In this document: in pieces, positions 1-13,600 of the stretch
Layout: each line of letters starts with the position of its first letter
How positions within the stretch are numbered: position 1 is the stretch's first letter
Source of the DNA: Lentimicrobiaceae bacterium
GTDB taxonomy: Bacteria; Bacteroidota; Bacteroidia; Bacteroidales; JAGONC01
Reading direction: 5' to 3'
DNA length: 49,716 nt
NCBI GenBank assembly: GCA_017993235.1
Contig: JAGONC010000025.1
Location: 1 to 49,716, forward strand
The notes under the pieces: generated by a model
The model's input: the letters and a program-made list of their open reading frames with translations, nothing else
The model's database searches: none
Told to the model about the DNA's origin: nothing
Position numbers and translations under genes: made by a program

Positions 1-3000
1 TCCATACTTCCCCATCCTCCGACATCTGCCATTGATAGGTGTATTCTTCGTCACCGCCGGTTACCACAGAGGTTAGCGGTTCCGGCTGCGTGGCATTGCA
101 GATCTCCTGATCTTCGGCAATCGTAACTTCCAGATTCTCCAATACCGTAATGGTCACGATATTGGTGGTTATGGGTCCGCAATCGTATGTGTCATCAACA
201 AGAAGCCTGTAATAAGTGGTTTGGATTAATGCAGAGGGCTGATACGTTGAAGCATGAGCCCCTTCGATCACCTGATACTCAACACCATCGGTTGAATATT
301 GCCACTGATACAGGTATTCGCCATTCCCTCCCGTTGTGATTGATGTTAGCAATTCAGGAACCGTGTTATAACAGATGACCTGGTCAGCCGCGATGGTACT
401 GAGCAATTCCTCATATACGGTGATAGTTACCGGATCGGTAATGATCATGCCGCATTCGTCAAACACCTGCAACACGTAGCTGGTGGTCTCCTGTAGCGCC
501 GGAGGCTGATAGGTGGCTTCGGTAGCCCCTTCGATTTCTTCGACAGGTTCTTCGTCATAGATCCACCACTGATACGTATAATTCTCTGCTCCTCCTGTAA
601 CGGCTGACGTTAGGGCTGCCGGGATTGCATCATAGCAGATGATCTGGTCGGCAGCGATGCTGGCCTCAAACAATTCATACACATGGATGGTGAAGGTGCA
701 GAAATCAACACAGGTATTCTCATCCGTGTAGGTATAGGTGATCACATGATCGCCTGGGCCTGCAACTTCAGGATTAAACATGCCACCGCTGACACCCTCG
801 CCGCTGTATATACCACCTTCCGGTAAACCGCCATAGAGCATCCAGGATTCGGCCTCCAGGCAGACAGAGAAGTTTTCAGGGCAGGTGACCACTGGCAGCG
901 GATTCACCGTAATTTCAAAAGTGCATGAACCAGAGATAAGGTTCGGATAGGTATAGGTATAGGTTATTTCATGTATACCCGCACCTGCCATTGCCGGATA
1001 GAACAATCCGTCAGTGACACCGGGGCCGGTATAAACACCGCCAACCGGTGTGCCACCTGTCAGAACAAAAGGTTCTGCATCAATGCATACTTCAAAATCA
1101 TCCGGGCAGTTAACATCCGGCAACAGCATGATCACACCGTTATCGGTTCCTGTCAGTAAGTTGACAGGTGGTGCCGGGCTGCTAATAATGACAATATTAT
1201 AGGGCGCAACCGTATTGAAGTTCAGGTTGTAGGGACCCGGTAAATTCGGAGTGTTCAGCTCAAAGGTAAAGATCGTACCGTTGAAGCCCAGGAATTCAGC
1301 ATTGGTGGGTGAAGAGGCAATGATCCGGAGAATGTTCCCCGGCATCACAGCTCCCACAATGGTATGGTCTACCTTGCGGTCAGGATCAAGCACTGCACTT
1401 CCGTTTACATAGGTGAAACCTGCCGGAATGGCGATGTCGGCCTGGAAGGCCACAAAATCCTGTGTATTATCAATCTCGGCCTCTATGGTCACAGGATGGT
1501 TCACCAGCTGGGATGCATCATGAATGATGAACAGATTCTGGTTAACTATCGTAATACACCCATCCTCTGTCCCTGTGAGCAGTTCTACTCCCAATGCACT
1601 GCTGATGTGGGCATTTTCCACTTCAGCCACATACATTGGACAGGTTCCCGGTACAGCTGCTGTATGCAAGACAAAAGTTGCTACGGTTCCTGAATTTCCC
1701 AGGAATAGCGCATTCGTCATTGAAGTACTCAGGATGCGGAGAATATTGCCAGGAATAACGCTAGCGAAAATTAGATGGTCAGTACCTTTACGGGCCGGAT
1801 TCAATGCAATAGTGCCCGGAATGTATGTGAATCCCGCTGGCATTACAATATCCAGCTGGAATCCTGAAAACTCCTGACTGTTGGTGATCGCTACCTCAAA
1901 GGTCTGGTCCCTGTTGCACAATCCCGAAAAATCAACCACTTCCAGGATATTCTGATGTGCCAGAATAGTCAGCATTCCGGGATCCGTCCCTGTACAGATA
2001 TCGTCACCCTCAGCATCACTGATGAAATAGGGAGCAACGATCGGGCAGGGATAATCATCGTCACCCGGTCCTGGATTGGAAGGAGTGTTCAGAACAAATG
2101 TGGCCACAGGTCCCTCATTGCCCAGGAAATAAGCCTGTGAGAGCGAGGTGCTGATGACTCTTAGAATGTTGCCAGGAAACAGACTTGCGCTGATGGTATG
2201 ATCAACTTTGCGGTCCGCAGCCAACTGAATGCTGGCAGGTACATAGGTAAATCCGGCAGGAAGCTGAACATCACACTGGAAGGCGACGAACTGCTGGGTA
2301 TTATTGATAGCCAGCTCAACCGTCATCGGGTTGCCCGTCAACACTTCAGCGTCATTGATCACCAGCTCATTGACATGGGGTTTTATGGTTAAAACACCAT
2401 TGTCCACTCCGGAGAGAACATTGTTGGCAAGTGCATCGCTGATAATTGCCGTGATAAAGTTCAGGGGGTAGGCGCCGGCTCCTGCAGTGAAATCCAATAC
2501 GAAGGAGCAGACATTCCCGTTGTTGCCTGTAAATGGAGCTTGTGTCAAGGATGTTGCCATGATCTGCAGTTGATTGCCCGGAAGTACATTGGCAACAATC
2601 GTATGATCGGTCTGTCTTCCGGAAAACTGAATACTACCCGTCTGGTAGGTGAAACCACCCGGTAGCTGGATGATGAACTGGAAGGCAACAAAGACACTGC
2701 TGTTGACGATCTCCACATCCACTGTAATATCCGGTGCATCTATAAATACTTCGGCATCTTGCAGAATCGCAATATTTGTCAGGGTACCCCATGCATCATT
2801 GACCTCCATATCATCCTCTACAACTACAATCCGGTTGCTCGCAAGTGGCTCTGGTACCGGTGTAGTGCCATCCATATAATAGTATTTATAATCATAGGTT
2901 CCGATGGGTAATTGAAGTGTGAGGGTATAAATCCATGAACCCGGAGCTACGGGTAACATTTCATAATCCGGGTTGACTGGTGGAATTGCCCATCCATTGA

Positions 3001-4504
3001 ACGTACCGCTCAGGTAAACATCGTCCGTGGCCGGTTGAAATCCCGCAGCACCCGTCATATCCACATTGAAGGTAACATCAAATGTTTCTGTAAGTTCAAT
3101 AAAATTTGCTGTAAGTTGCACAGTCGCGTCCGGCATCGTAAAAACATACGGATTGGCAGCACTGACAACGATGTCTGACTCATCGGTCCAGTTGGTGAAC
3201 TGATACCCCGGATTTGTTGTCGCCATCACCGTCACGGTTACACCTTCCTCATACATGCCCGCACCCATGGGATCTCCGGCATCAATCGGGTCAACGCCGA
3301 GGATGACTTCGTAGGTGGGAATGGCTTCGAAATTGGCAGTAATAACCCGGTTTTCTGCCGGCATGTCAAATATATAAGGATTGTCAATACTGACTTCACT
3401 TCCTTCCTCTGTCCAGTTCACAAAAGTAAAACCTATCCCGGGAGAAGCGGTCAGTGTAACCTGTTCGCCTTCAGTATAGGCGCCTGCTCCCTCTACTGAT
3501 CCTGCATCTAAAGGAAGCACATTAACGATGACCGTGTAGGTAGGAACAGCAGCAAAATTAGCTGTCAGAACAAGATTTTCGGCAGGCATTGTAAAAATGT
3601 AAGGATTAGCTGTGCTAACCACTCCTTCGGAATCCGTCCAGTTTACGAAAAGAAAACCACTTTCCGGATCGGCAGTCAGTGTAACCGGATCTCCTTCTTC
3701 AAAGATGCCGTCTCCGTCAACCTCTCCCGTTCCTGCCGGATTTACGTTTGCAGTAACTGTATAGGTCGGAACAGGAATAAAATTGGCGACCAGGGCAACA
3801 TCTTCAGCGGGCATCGTAAATATGTACGTGCTGTTTGTACTGACTACTTCACCCCCGTCGGTCCAGTTAGCAAAAAGGTAACCCTCAGCAGGATCGGCTG
3901 TTACGGTTACCACCTCGCCTGCATTGTACTCACCTGCTCCATCTACAGTTCCGGCATCGGCAGGTAATACATCAAGAGTGACATCATATCCTACGGGCTC
4001 GCCTAAAAGAGTCGCTGTTCCGTCCTCCCAGCCAGTGATGATATTCTGGCCGGTCAAATTGGAAATCGTGGGCATAAAGGCCCCGGGGACATCATAGATT
4101 TCCAGGGGATAGACCCCGGGTGTATTTGGCGTGAACAAAACAAATGTCGCTACGATGCCCGAGTTGCCGATGAACGGAGTGGCTGGAAATGAAAATACCA
4201 ATACCCGAACCCGGGTGCCGGGTTGGCCGGCTTGACCCTGATGTGCAGGCACATTACGGTACAATAAAAAGCAACCATTCGGGATTACTGGCGGGTTACC
4301 TGGAACGAGTGAGAATCCATCTGGCAGGACAAGGTCAAATTGAAAACCTCCAAAAGCATCCGTATTGGTGATCTCGACTTCCACCGTCAAAGAATCCCCG
4401 GCATTTGTTTCAACGTCGTTGAGACTCAACACATTGCTTTGGCTCAGCAGCAGCAGGCTGCTAAAAGAAAGCAAGGTGATCAATAATAGTCGTATTATCT
4501 TCAT
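1..4504 (-). CDS. Giant secreted multi-cohesin-like surface protein (3' end beyond window)
   Basis: An open frame of about 1501 codons starts at the ATG at 4504 and stays open to the left edge, so the C terminus is missing. A hydrophobic signal peptide covers about residues 1-21. Five cohesin-like modules are visible at about residues 22-168, 579-707, 707-848, 850-987 and 988-1127. Each has a G/FQ-D-LP-GF core, a GN-G-VATF strand and a closing TG-DNG-LTI. Four InlB-type repeats (NWT...FTMPAE...ANF) occupy about 170-467, and a CBM48/E-set-like module with YLSGTFNGW lies at about 474-570. After the cohesins come two repeats of the GGVY-GPGV type and three Ig-like repeats (ICY...YQW). The gene lies 171 bp downstream of the dockerin-bearing giant on the same strand. 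Cohesin modules bind dockerins in cellulosomes and elsewhere, so a scaffold role is inferred. Whether it ends in a T9SS domain cannot be seen. Confidence 0.8.
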   Translation of the reverse strand, partial: MKIIRLLLITLLSFSSLLLLSQSNVLSLNDVETNAGDSLTVEVEITNTDAFGGFQFDLVLPDGFSLVPGNPPVIPNGCFLLYRNVPAHQGQAGQPGTRVRVLVFSFPATPFIGNSGIVATFVLFTPNTPGVYPLEIYDVPGAFMPTISNLTGQNIITGWEDGTATLLGEPVGYDVTLDVLPADAGTVDGAGEYNAGEVVTVTADPAEGYLFANWTDGGEVVSTNSTYIFTMPAEDVALVANFIPVPTYTVTANVNPAGTGEVDGDGIFEEGDPVTLTADPESGFLFVNWTDSEGVVSTANPYIFTMPAENLVLTANFAAVPTYTVIVNVLPLDAGSVEGAGAYTEGEQVTLTASPGIGFTFVNWTEEGSEVSIDNPYIFDMPAENRVITANFEAIPTYEVILGVDPIDAGDPMGAGMYEEGVTVTVMATTNPGYQFTNWTDESDIVVSAANPYVFTMPDATVQLTANFIELTETFDVTFNVDMTGAAGFQPATDDVYLSGTFNGWAIPPVNPDYEMLPVAPGSWIYTLTLQLPIGTYDYKYYYMDGTTPVPEPLASNRIVVVEDDMEVNDAWGTLTNIAILQDAEVFIDAPDITVDVEIVNSSVFVAFQFIIQLPGGFTYQTGSIQFSGRQTDHTIVANVLPGNQLQIMATSLTQAPFTGNNGNVCSFVLDFTAGAGAYPLNFITAIISDALANNVLSGVDNGVLTIKPHVNELVINDAEVLTGNPMTVELAINNTQQFVAFQCDVQLPAGFTYVPASIQLAADRKVDHTISASLFPGNILRVISTSLSQAYFLGNEGPVATFVLNTPSNPGPGDDDYPCPIVAPYFISDAEGDDICTGTDPGMLTILAHQNILEVVDFSGLCNRDQTFEVAITNSQEFSGFQLDIVMPAGFTYIPGTIALNPARKGTDHLIFASVIPGNILRILSTSMTNALFLGNSGTVATFVLHTAAVPGTCPMYVAEVENAHISSALGVELLTGTEDGCITIVNQNLFIIHDASQLVNHPVTIEAEIDNTQDFVAFQADIAIPAGFTYVNGSAVLDPDRKVDHTIVGAVMPGNILRIIASSPTNAEFLGFNGTIFTFELNTPNLPGPYNLNFNTVAPYNIVIISSPAPPVNLLTGTDNGVIMLLPDVNCPDDFEVCIDAEPFVLTGGTPVGGVYTGPGVTDGLFYPAMAGAGIHEITYTYTYPNLISGSCTFEITVNPLPVVTCPENFSVCLEAESWMLYGGLPEGGIYSGEGVSGGMFNPEVAGPGDHVITYTYTDENTCVDFCTFTIHVYELFEASIAADQIICYDAIPAALTSAVTGGAENYTYQWWIYDEEPVEEIEGATEATYQPPALQETTSYVLQVFDECGMIITDPVTITVYEELLSTIAADQVICYNTVPELLTSITTGGNGEYLYQWQYSTDGVEYQVIEGAHASTYQPSALIQTTYYRLLVDDTYDCGPITTNIVTITVLENLEVTIAEDQEICNATQPEPLTSVVTGGDEEYTYQWQMSEDGEVW

Positions 4505-4594
4505 GGCTATTGTGTTAATTGTTTCTTGGGTAATGGAATTGACTTGTTCCTGCACAATAAGATTATATAATTTCAAGAGGTCTAAGAACCAGCA

Positions 4595-4624
4595 TGCCGG
4601 CCTCCGCTAAGCGGGCGGCCGGCA
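4595..4624 (-). repeat. GC-rich inverted repeat between the two giant genes
   Basis: Perfect 8-bp arms (TGCCGGCC at 4595-4602 and GGCCGGCA at 4617-4624) enclose an inner CCGC/GCGG stem with a TAA loop. The element stands out from its AT-rich surroundings and lies about 50 bp past the stop of the 3194-aa gene. It may attenuate or terminate transcription, or process the message between the two genes. No T tract follows it on the minus strand, so intrinsic termination is uncertain. A REP-like dispersed element is the alternative. Confidence 0.45.
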
Positions 4625-4675
4625 GACTGGTATTTGATCTACGTATTAAAGATCAGGAACATAACTCATTATAAC

Positions 4676-7600
4676 CTACTTAATGATCACTACCTTCACT
4701 TCTTGCCTGTAAACCTGGTGAGAAGCATCTTCAGTAGTAGCATTCATTTGTAGTATGTACAGCCCTGTGGTCAGGGTCTGGGCATTGGTCCAGTTGATCA
4801 GGTGCTCACCGTAGTCATAGACGGCATCGGTAAGTTCGCTGATCAATCTGCCAGAGAAGTCGAGCAGACGGATGTTCACCTTTGCATCAGCCGGTACATT
4901 GAACAGTGCATTGATCTCACCCTTGGTCGGGTTCGGGTACACCATCAGGCTGAATGCATCGCTGAGCGCGCCGTGCTTGTTCACCTGAACTTCACTTTCA
5001 CCATAGTTGGCACCGATCACATTACCCCATTCAATGGTACCTTCCGCCGCCATGCTGACCAGACTGATCATACCGGCCGGGATGGGTTCATTGTCGAGGT
5101 TGTAGATCATACCGGTCAGGGTGTTGCCTTCCACCGTGTAGGTCAGTTCATAACCTGCAAGGGTAAGGGTAAGTTCAAGATTGCTGACCTGCGGTCCTTC
5201 AAGTTCGAACTGCAGACCGGAAACAGTTCCGTCGCTGTTGAACATGATGCCGTCGGAAGCCAGGTAGATATCAGCCGGAATTGACATTACAGCTGCTTTT
5301 CCGGTCTGCCCGATAATAATGTTGATCAGGGCTACAATATCCAGCACGTTGATCTGTCCGTCGCCGTTGATATCGCCACCATCACCGATGCACTGTGTCC
5401 ATGCCTGGCTACCCATGATATAGTTGGTCAGGATCTGAACATCAAGTACTGTGAGGTAACCGTCGCAGTTCACATCACCCAGTTTCTTGGTTGTGAAGGT
5501 TCCTGCAACTGCCGTGGCATAGATACCCGTACCGCAGACCGTACGCACTTCAACATCGTACGTCTTATCAGGTGTGAGGCCCGTGATCACCTTTGGAGAA
5601 GTGGCAGCAGCCCATCCGAAAGGAGCCGTCGTCGGCCATGAGGCTGTCGAAAGCTTGTAACGCAATTCGGATGTCTGTCCCGTAGGTGTGGTCCAGGTTA
5701 CGGTAGCTGTCTTGGCTGTCGTTGTGGAAGCCAGGAGGGTGACAGGATCGCAGGTTGCAAAATGAGCAACAACGGTCTTGTCGCCATTCATCGTCAGTGA
5801 TGCAGGATTTGCAGAGCCTGTCAGATCACCGGTCCAGTTCACGAACAATCCGTTTGGCTCCGGATCCAGTGTCAGTTGGGTACCATAGTTTACCTCATAC
5901 GGTGGGGTCAACACGGTAGAACCATTCTTAACAATGACCGAGGTCGACGACGGACCATCAATGGTGACGGTCAGGGTCACCGTAGTGATCGTGAACCTGG
6001 CTTCAAGGCTTACATTGGCAGCCGGCATAGTAAAGCTATAGCTCGGATTGCTTGACTTCAGGGTAGAACCATCATACCATCCGTTGAATACCCAGCCGAC
6101 AGTCGGGGTAGCGGTTACTGTCACATTGTCGCCAATGTAATAGATTCCACCGCCTGCAACCGTACCACCGGCCGTAGGATTCGCTGTAAGGGTGACATTA
6201 TAAGGTATGGCATCGAATACTGCTACGAAGTCATTCCATTGGCACAGGATCGTATGATTGAACTGCGCATCTTCGATAAGAACTTCGCACATTGGATTTG
6301 CCCAGTAATCGAATACATATCCGGGTCCCGGGGTAGCCAACAGTGTGATAACCTCATCCAGAGCGTAAGGTCCGTCGCCTGAAATAACTTCAGCTGTACA
6401 TCCTAACGGAAGCAATCCACTGCCACATTCATCGCTTGCTTGTGTGATTTCCACGTCGAAGAAGGTTTCTTCGAACAGACCATAGATGGTGACATCTTCC
6501 GGTACCGGGATAAATCCAAAGTCGGGAGATGTAATAGGTGTACCCGTACCGTCAACAACTGGGAACACACAATTATAATCGTAGAACCAACCAACGAATT
6601 CGTAGTTGCAGCAGTCTTCCTCAGCATGGACTGGAAGCGGGTCGTCTTCAATATTGTACAAATAGTCCCAATCCTGTGCATAGACAGAACCGCAACCTAT
6701 GGCAATGAGGTCAAGTTCGTACTCGATCAGTTCGTAATGAGCTACGGCATCCTTATCTTCATCCATATAGATTCCAATCGGGCTAACACCTTCAGCCTGA
6801 GAAGTATAATTAACATCCCAGTGCAGGAAGCCCCAACCCGGAGTAGTTTCCTCCTGATCGACCATCGCAACAACGGTTTCCGGATAGTTTCCATCACCCC
6901 AGGTGTTACCATAACCATCAGGATTGGCTGATGTGGTCAGGGAGTAGATCGGATACTGCGGGAATGCAGTTTCAACAGCAAGTGCATAGAGCACAACCGT
7001 TTCTTCCCACTGTGCCGGAATGGTGTATGTAAAGGTCATGGTCTGCGGATATGGACGCGGTGCATGAACCGGATCTATCTGCCAGCCAGTCAGGATGCAA
7101 TCACCGCCGCTTCTTTCTCCACCACCTTCACCGCAGCCGGGCAGGTCACTCAGCGTACCGACCATCCAGTTCACAAACGTGAAGCCGGGGATCGGGGTAG
7201 CCTTCAGTGTGATAACATCACCGAAGTTATAGATACCATCACTGCCAGGTGTGATATCCTCCAGCGTCAGACCATAATCCTCGATGTAGCAGTCGCAGGG
7301 ATCTACAGGACGCAGATAGGTACGGCATACAAGATCAAGTTCGTAATCGATCTTCTTGTAATGGGCAACCATGGTCACTGCATTGTCAGGCATGTTGAAT
7401 ACATACGGATTCGTATAATTCTTGCCTGTAAACAGTGACGATGTCCAGTAATCAAACTCCCAACCGATCTCTGGAATGGCAGTCACTGAAATGACTGACT
7501 GGAATCCTAGCAGGTTGTGCTTGTAGAACTCATAGGGTTCGTCAGCTGAATAACCATTCTGAGTGACGGATTCATAACCAGCATCGGCCGGATCATGGGT

Positions 7601-10600
7601 AACCGTGAGCGGGTAGGTGGGCAGGTCAACCACAAATATTGCCCTGATCGTGCGATCTGCGTTGACCATCGGCAGGCTCAGCGGGTTGGCTGATCCGAGG
7701 CTGACACCATTTTCAACATCATACCAGTGGGATAATGTATAATAGGGATTTGCAGTAGCTGTAAGGGTGAATGTCGCCGGATGCTGGAAGTGTTCGAACG
7801 TTCCGATGGCGGTGCCAGCGGATGAACTGTTGGTGAACTTGTTCAGTCCAGTGCCCGAAGGTGCTCCGGTCACTTTACCGCCGGTCGTATTCTGCGTATT
7901 GTTATAATACGGCAATCCCTTGATCACATACTGTCTCAATGCCAGTTCGGCAACCAGGTCATACGGCTGTTCGCAATCATTGGCTCCCACAACATAGCTC
8001 CACACACTCCTGTCGATGTATTCCTCAACCAGAGAGACATTATCGTTGTTGAATTCAACGCATTCCCATCCCGGTTCCGGATATACGGTCAGTGTCAGAG
8101 GCGTGTCAAAGATGAAGTCATCGCCAGCAGTTGCTGCTTCATCGATCAGCTCGACAAAGTCGCCGTCGGCGTTATGACCTTCGATCAGGACGGATCCCTT
8201 CGTATTCGGATCGGTCACCGCGGTGATGTGGTATGCGGTCTTCACGAAGATGGCCTTGATATCCAGGTTCGATATGACCGGCATCCATTCGGTCGGATAG
8301 AATGGTACATACTTCCTGATCGTGTTTGACGGAGGATTCGTATAGGTACCGTCCCATACCTCGTAGTGGCTGAATTCCCAACCACATTCGCAGACGTGTG
8401 GTGTCAGGGTGATCGGGGTTCCGTAGAAGAACACAGCATAGTTGTTCGAGGCATACTTGATCCCCCAGTTTTGACCCTGGACGAACTGTGCGGTATAGGT
8501 AACATAGTTGCAGTCGGGCATATCGGGCTCAACAGTTACATCAACGCGCGGGAAGAACTCGGCAAAGTTCGCCTGAACAGTATAGATATCGGCATGAATC
8601 GGGTCGGTCCCCACCATCTTGAAGCTGATCGTGCCGTCCTTTGGAGTCACAAAGTTCGGTTTGGCAGGCAGTTCTGGATTGTACCAGTAATTGGTTGCAA
8701 CAACCGTCGCCTGGACGCTGGCTGGTAATGATTTTCCCGACGGAGCAGGATTGTATGACCAGCTGGGTGTGTACATACCGAGTTTGGGCCGTGCGGTGAT
8801 CGTTACATTGTCACCGTGGGTCACACCCTTGGTAGTCGAAGATCCGTAGAAGGGCGTACTGCCAGTGAAGGAAACGCCGCTGTTGCTAGATACCTGTGTG
8901 GGATCTGCTTTAGCCAAAATCGTATATGTATTGATGTCGTATACCACATTGAACCTGTATATCGAGAACGGAACAGCAGGATCGGCCACCCAGTTGATGA
9001 ACGGGTGCTGTGAAACCGGATAAACCGGAGGAGCAGGTATCTGGTTCTGGTTGGTGAACAGATCCCATGCTAGGCCAGGATCGGAACCCTGGTATTTCCA
9101 TGAGCTGTAATTGTACCAGACACTGGTGTTCCTTGTCCAGTTATTGATATGGTAACCGTTACCGATGAAGGATTCAAACTTGTAGGTATTCGGATAGGAC
9201 AGCATATTCACCTTGTAGGTCAGTTCTTTACCATTCGGTGTATAGGTGGTGCCGTTCAGGTTCAGATCCTTTAAGGTTGTCGTTTGCTTCAGGTACATGT
9301 TGTTCTTGATCGGAGTACCCGGGGCGCCCGGGAAGCCAAGGTTGCTATTGGCCTGGTAGCTCACCTGGATATCAAATTTGCAGGTTGTGCACCATGTCCA
9401 CGGCAGATAAGTTCCTGCAGGCATGGTTTCCTGATTGTAGAATTCATTGGCACCCACTCTTCCGAAATCGCACATGTCGATGAAACCAGCACCGTCATCG
9501 GCCATACCGTCGCGCCATACGACGCGGTAGTCGTAGCAGTGTAGCATCTCTCCACCCGGATGGGCCATGTATGTCGGATACTCTTCGTTGAGGTTTGCCA
9601 GCGGTACGAGGGTGATCACCCTTGGACCGTAGGTTCCGGGCAGGGCTTCTTCAAACTGGGAAGCCGTGGCCTGGAAAATGACGTCGGTCCAGTCGGATGG
9701 GCTGCCATACTTCGATTTGGCCTGCAGCTGGAATTTGTGTGTAGGTTCACCCTCTTCAGAGGTAATCATATTTCCGTTGGTATATTTCACCGGATTTACA
9801 AACGTGATCTTGATCGGTGCATTATACGGAATTTCAACGCCGGCAACGCATCCTGATGGTTCAACCACTGGTGAGATCAATTGCGGGATGGTCTGGAAAA
9901 TGATCTGTTTTGATTGTTCAATCGCGCAATCCTGTGTTTCGTTGAATACACCGAGACCATTCTGGTCCAGGCGATAGATCACAGGAACAAGCACATCGGT
10001 TAGATCGTTATACGCCCAGATATCACCGAACCTGACTCTGTAATAGGTGTTCCATTCCAGGTCTATTTTCGTTTCGGTCTCAGGGTTTCCCGGATAAACG
10101 GTAATGATCTGTCCATTTCTGGTTGACCAGAAAGGTACGTATGCCCAGTCTTCATCCGGATAGTTGTAAACGTGGCACGGAGGTATTCCTTCACCAATCC
10201 ATTTTTCAAGTCTGATAAAGTTGCCCATTCCGGAACCGGAGGTCGGCAGTTGCAGACCCTGATTGGTATAGATCGGGCGGTCGAAGGTAACGGTGAAGTT
10301 ACGCTCGACGGGTACGTTCACAATGTCGGGTTCGCAGGCTGTGCCGCACATGTACTGGTAGCTCGGATCGAACATGGCATACGGAGGAACCAGGATGGTA
10401 CCTGTGCCTGTGGATGAAGCTTCGAAGCAATAGTTCTTCCAGTCATCTTTATGTCCTGTTTGGCAATCAACTCCGTCAATAAATAAACCTGTGACGGTCA
10501 CATTCAGCAGATCATCCACGAAGATATCCTCAAAAGTCGCAACGTAGCCGGATGTATTCAGGTGAACACATTCGCCGGTTACGATACCCTGATCTACACC

Positions 10601-13600
10601 CGTTTTCCATGAGCCCCAGTTGCAGATGGTGGCTGTGGTCGTACCGTCGTATTCCTTCTGGCAGGCCTGGATCCCAGTGCGTGCCAGCGGACGGCAGTCG
10701 ATGTCAGCTGAATAGATAGGCAGCGGATTCGGTAATATATAATTCACTGCATCGGAACCTGTGAGAGATACTTCATAGTAAACCGCCTTATCTTCACCAA
10801 CGTTCTTGTCATAATGATGATAATTGGCGATGCTCCATGCGATATCATCACCGGAGATGAATCCTCCAACACTCGAGCTCTGAAGCACCACCGTCGTATT
10901 TCCGTCATAGATCTTGTCTTTGAAGACAAGCGTTCCAACGGTCAGCATTCTTGGTGTAATGTTGGCTTCTGTGTTGAACGTGGTGTTGGCAATCCCATAA
11001 CCCGTTATGGTGCTATTGGTTGTCGGACCCAGGATATAACCGCAATCCCATGCTGTTGGATCCAGTGTCAGGTTTGAAACAACGACAGGGATGTCAGTTC
11101 CGACGTGTTCATTGGTGAACACTGCCGTGGCTCCCACCTGATACCAGGGTAAGGTTTCGCAGTAAGTATCGCAGTCGGTGAGAAATCCCGTATATGATCC
11201 ACCCGTAATGTTTGCCGGAGTTACGTTAGAGTCATACACTTTATCAGCAACGACCGGGAAAGCGGTGAGGTTCTTCAGGAAGATAGCCTTCAGATCCTTA
11301 TCGCTGCGGAAAATCAATTCGTAGTAATGGTGTCCGTCCTCATTGATTCCCAGATAGGTGAAGTCAGGATCGTTCAGGGGTTCAGCATCCTCGGTCGGGC
11401 TGCAGTAAATCCACTGTCCCCAGGTCCATCCTTCTTCCGGGATCACTTCCAGGATAACGGTTTCACCGTGGGTGAAGGTTCTTGGGATAAGAGGATCCCA
11501 GCCTCCGTTTTCATCCAGGATAGCACATTCGCGGTTGCCGTTCAGTGTGGCAATGGCAGTTGAACCATATTCCGGCCAGATGACAACATCCTGTCCGCAT
11601 CCCTTCACACCAATAGTCAGAGTATAGACCTTCTGGATAAAGTTAGCGGTGACCTCAGCATCACAATTGGGCATTTTGTAGGTAGTACCTGCATGGAATG
11701 GGTTTCCGATGAAACTGTGCGGGCAGGCATCATCCGACCAGAAGTTGAATCCCCAGCCTCCCTGAAGTGACGGTTCTGCATTGATGTCCCATATGGCACC
11801 ACAGGCAACTTCGTAATCTCCGACTTCAGGATCTGTAGTTCCGGCAAAATCCGGATCAGCCACCATGGTCAGTGTATTATAAGGTATGTTCAGGGTAATT
11901 TCCTTTTCAGTCAGGTAAAGGAAATCGTCGTAGGGTTCCAATCCAACGTACGGCTGAACAGTGATGTTGTATTCACCGCCCAGAGACATCGCTTCGTCGT
12001 TGTCATGGTTAACAATTTTAAGGAAGAAATCCCAGTTGTCGGTCTTCCCGTTGCGGCTTTGGAACAACCACGGGTCGAACGTTTCACCCACAACGGTTGA
12101 CAACAGCAGGGGTTCTCCGGCAGCCAGAGGAGCATCAAAAGTGTATACTCCATGTTCCCAATGCATTGTACCCCATTCATATCCCCATGCCAGTTCTGCA
12201 TCTTCCACGATATCACGGTCAAATGTCAGGATGACATCATGCGTTATATCAGCAGCCGGTGAGGGCTCAATGTTTGCAATGGCGGGATAGGTTATGTCAA
12301 TGTTGAAGGGGATCGGCCAATTCAGGCAACCGTCAATTATATCGGCATCGACCGTATAGGATGCGTTGGCAAAGGTAATGTTAACATTGTCGGTACCAAC
12401 GATACATTCGTCGGAGTCTTCATAATAAGTGAATAGCTCAACAATCATGTTGAATGTCACCGGAGCCGAGATCCCTGCGATGTCCAATTCCCAGTAATAT
12501 GTTGATGGTCCGGATTCTTCTAAGTCGTACGGGTAGACCAGTGGGTCCATGTCAAATATCTCGCTGATCTTCTTTCCCGCTGTTCCTCCGAGTAATCCAT
12601 CCACGATTGGGATATCAAAAGTCGGGGGAATGGCCTCACCAAAACGGGCTCCGATGATCTCCATACCCGCCGGGAAGGTACCCGAGGATATTTTGATTCT
12701 TCCATCGATCGCGATACCGTCATGATCTTCTGAATAGGGAGTAGCGAACGTTGTGGTGACAGGTACAATGATCGGAGCCTTTGTCACGGCACTGATCGCT
12801 GTGGGAATATCCTTAACGCTTGCAATGATCTCCAGGTTGATCAGTTCAACGCTCAGCACTTCGCCGTAGGGATAATCAACCGCATTCAGCTGAACAATGG
12901 GCTGGACCGTAAGGTTATAACTTCCCGAGGGGATGTTGGCGATGGAGAAATCCCACTCAACATCAAGTTCGCTATGACCCACCAGCGGTGTCGGTGCCGT
13001 TCCGGCGGGTAAGGAGTTGACAAGAATGTCTGACAGGTAAATATCCTCGTTTGCCGGAATACCTCCCGAGGGGACAGTATAGACAGCCGGACCGAAACTT
13101 CCGCCCGGGTCCTGGGTATAGGTCCAGGTGATCGTTGTACCGGCAGGCATGGCCTTGTCGGTCCTCAGAATTGCATTGGCCTTGATCTCGCCTGCCAAGT
13201 CAATGTTCTGGATGATAGGATAGGTCATCGTGGTGGAGAACTCGAACTGACCGCCGCATTCAATGATCGGTGTATCGGCTGTGAGTGTTTGTTCAACGTC
13301 AGCCACTTCAATTTCAAACTCACTTTCGGCAAGTACCGTCGGGCACAGTTCATCACCGAATTCCAGTGCTGCATCCTTGTAGGCGACAGTTGAAATCGTA
13401 ACGGTGAAGGTTTCCTCTTCCATAAAACCATCGAACGTAAATACCCAGTTGATGGTCTTTCCACTTTCATCTTCAAGGAATGGAGCAACGAAATCGCTTG
13501 GAGAGGTAATAATATCAAAAATATCACTGAGCAGGATATCGTTGCCATAGTCTCCAAAAACACCTGCAACGGTTCCCAGGTCAATGGTTCCAACCACTCC

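Noticed and set aside
6403..6931. Short open frames on both strands within the giant gene, including 163 codons at 6440-6931
   Set aside because: They are shadow frames of the 3194-aa gene, with no signal peptide, domain or upstream signal.
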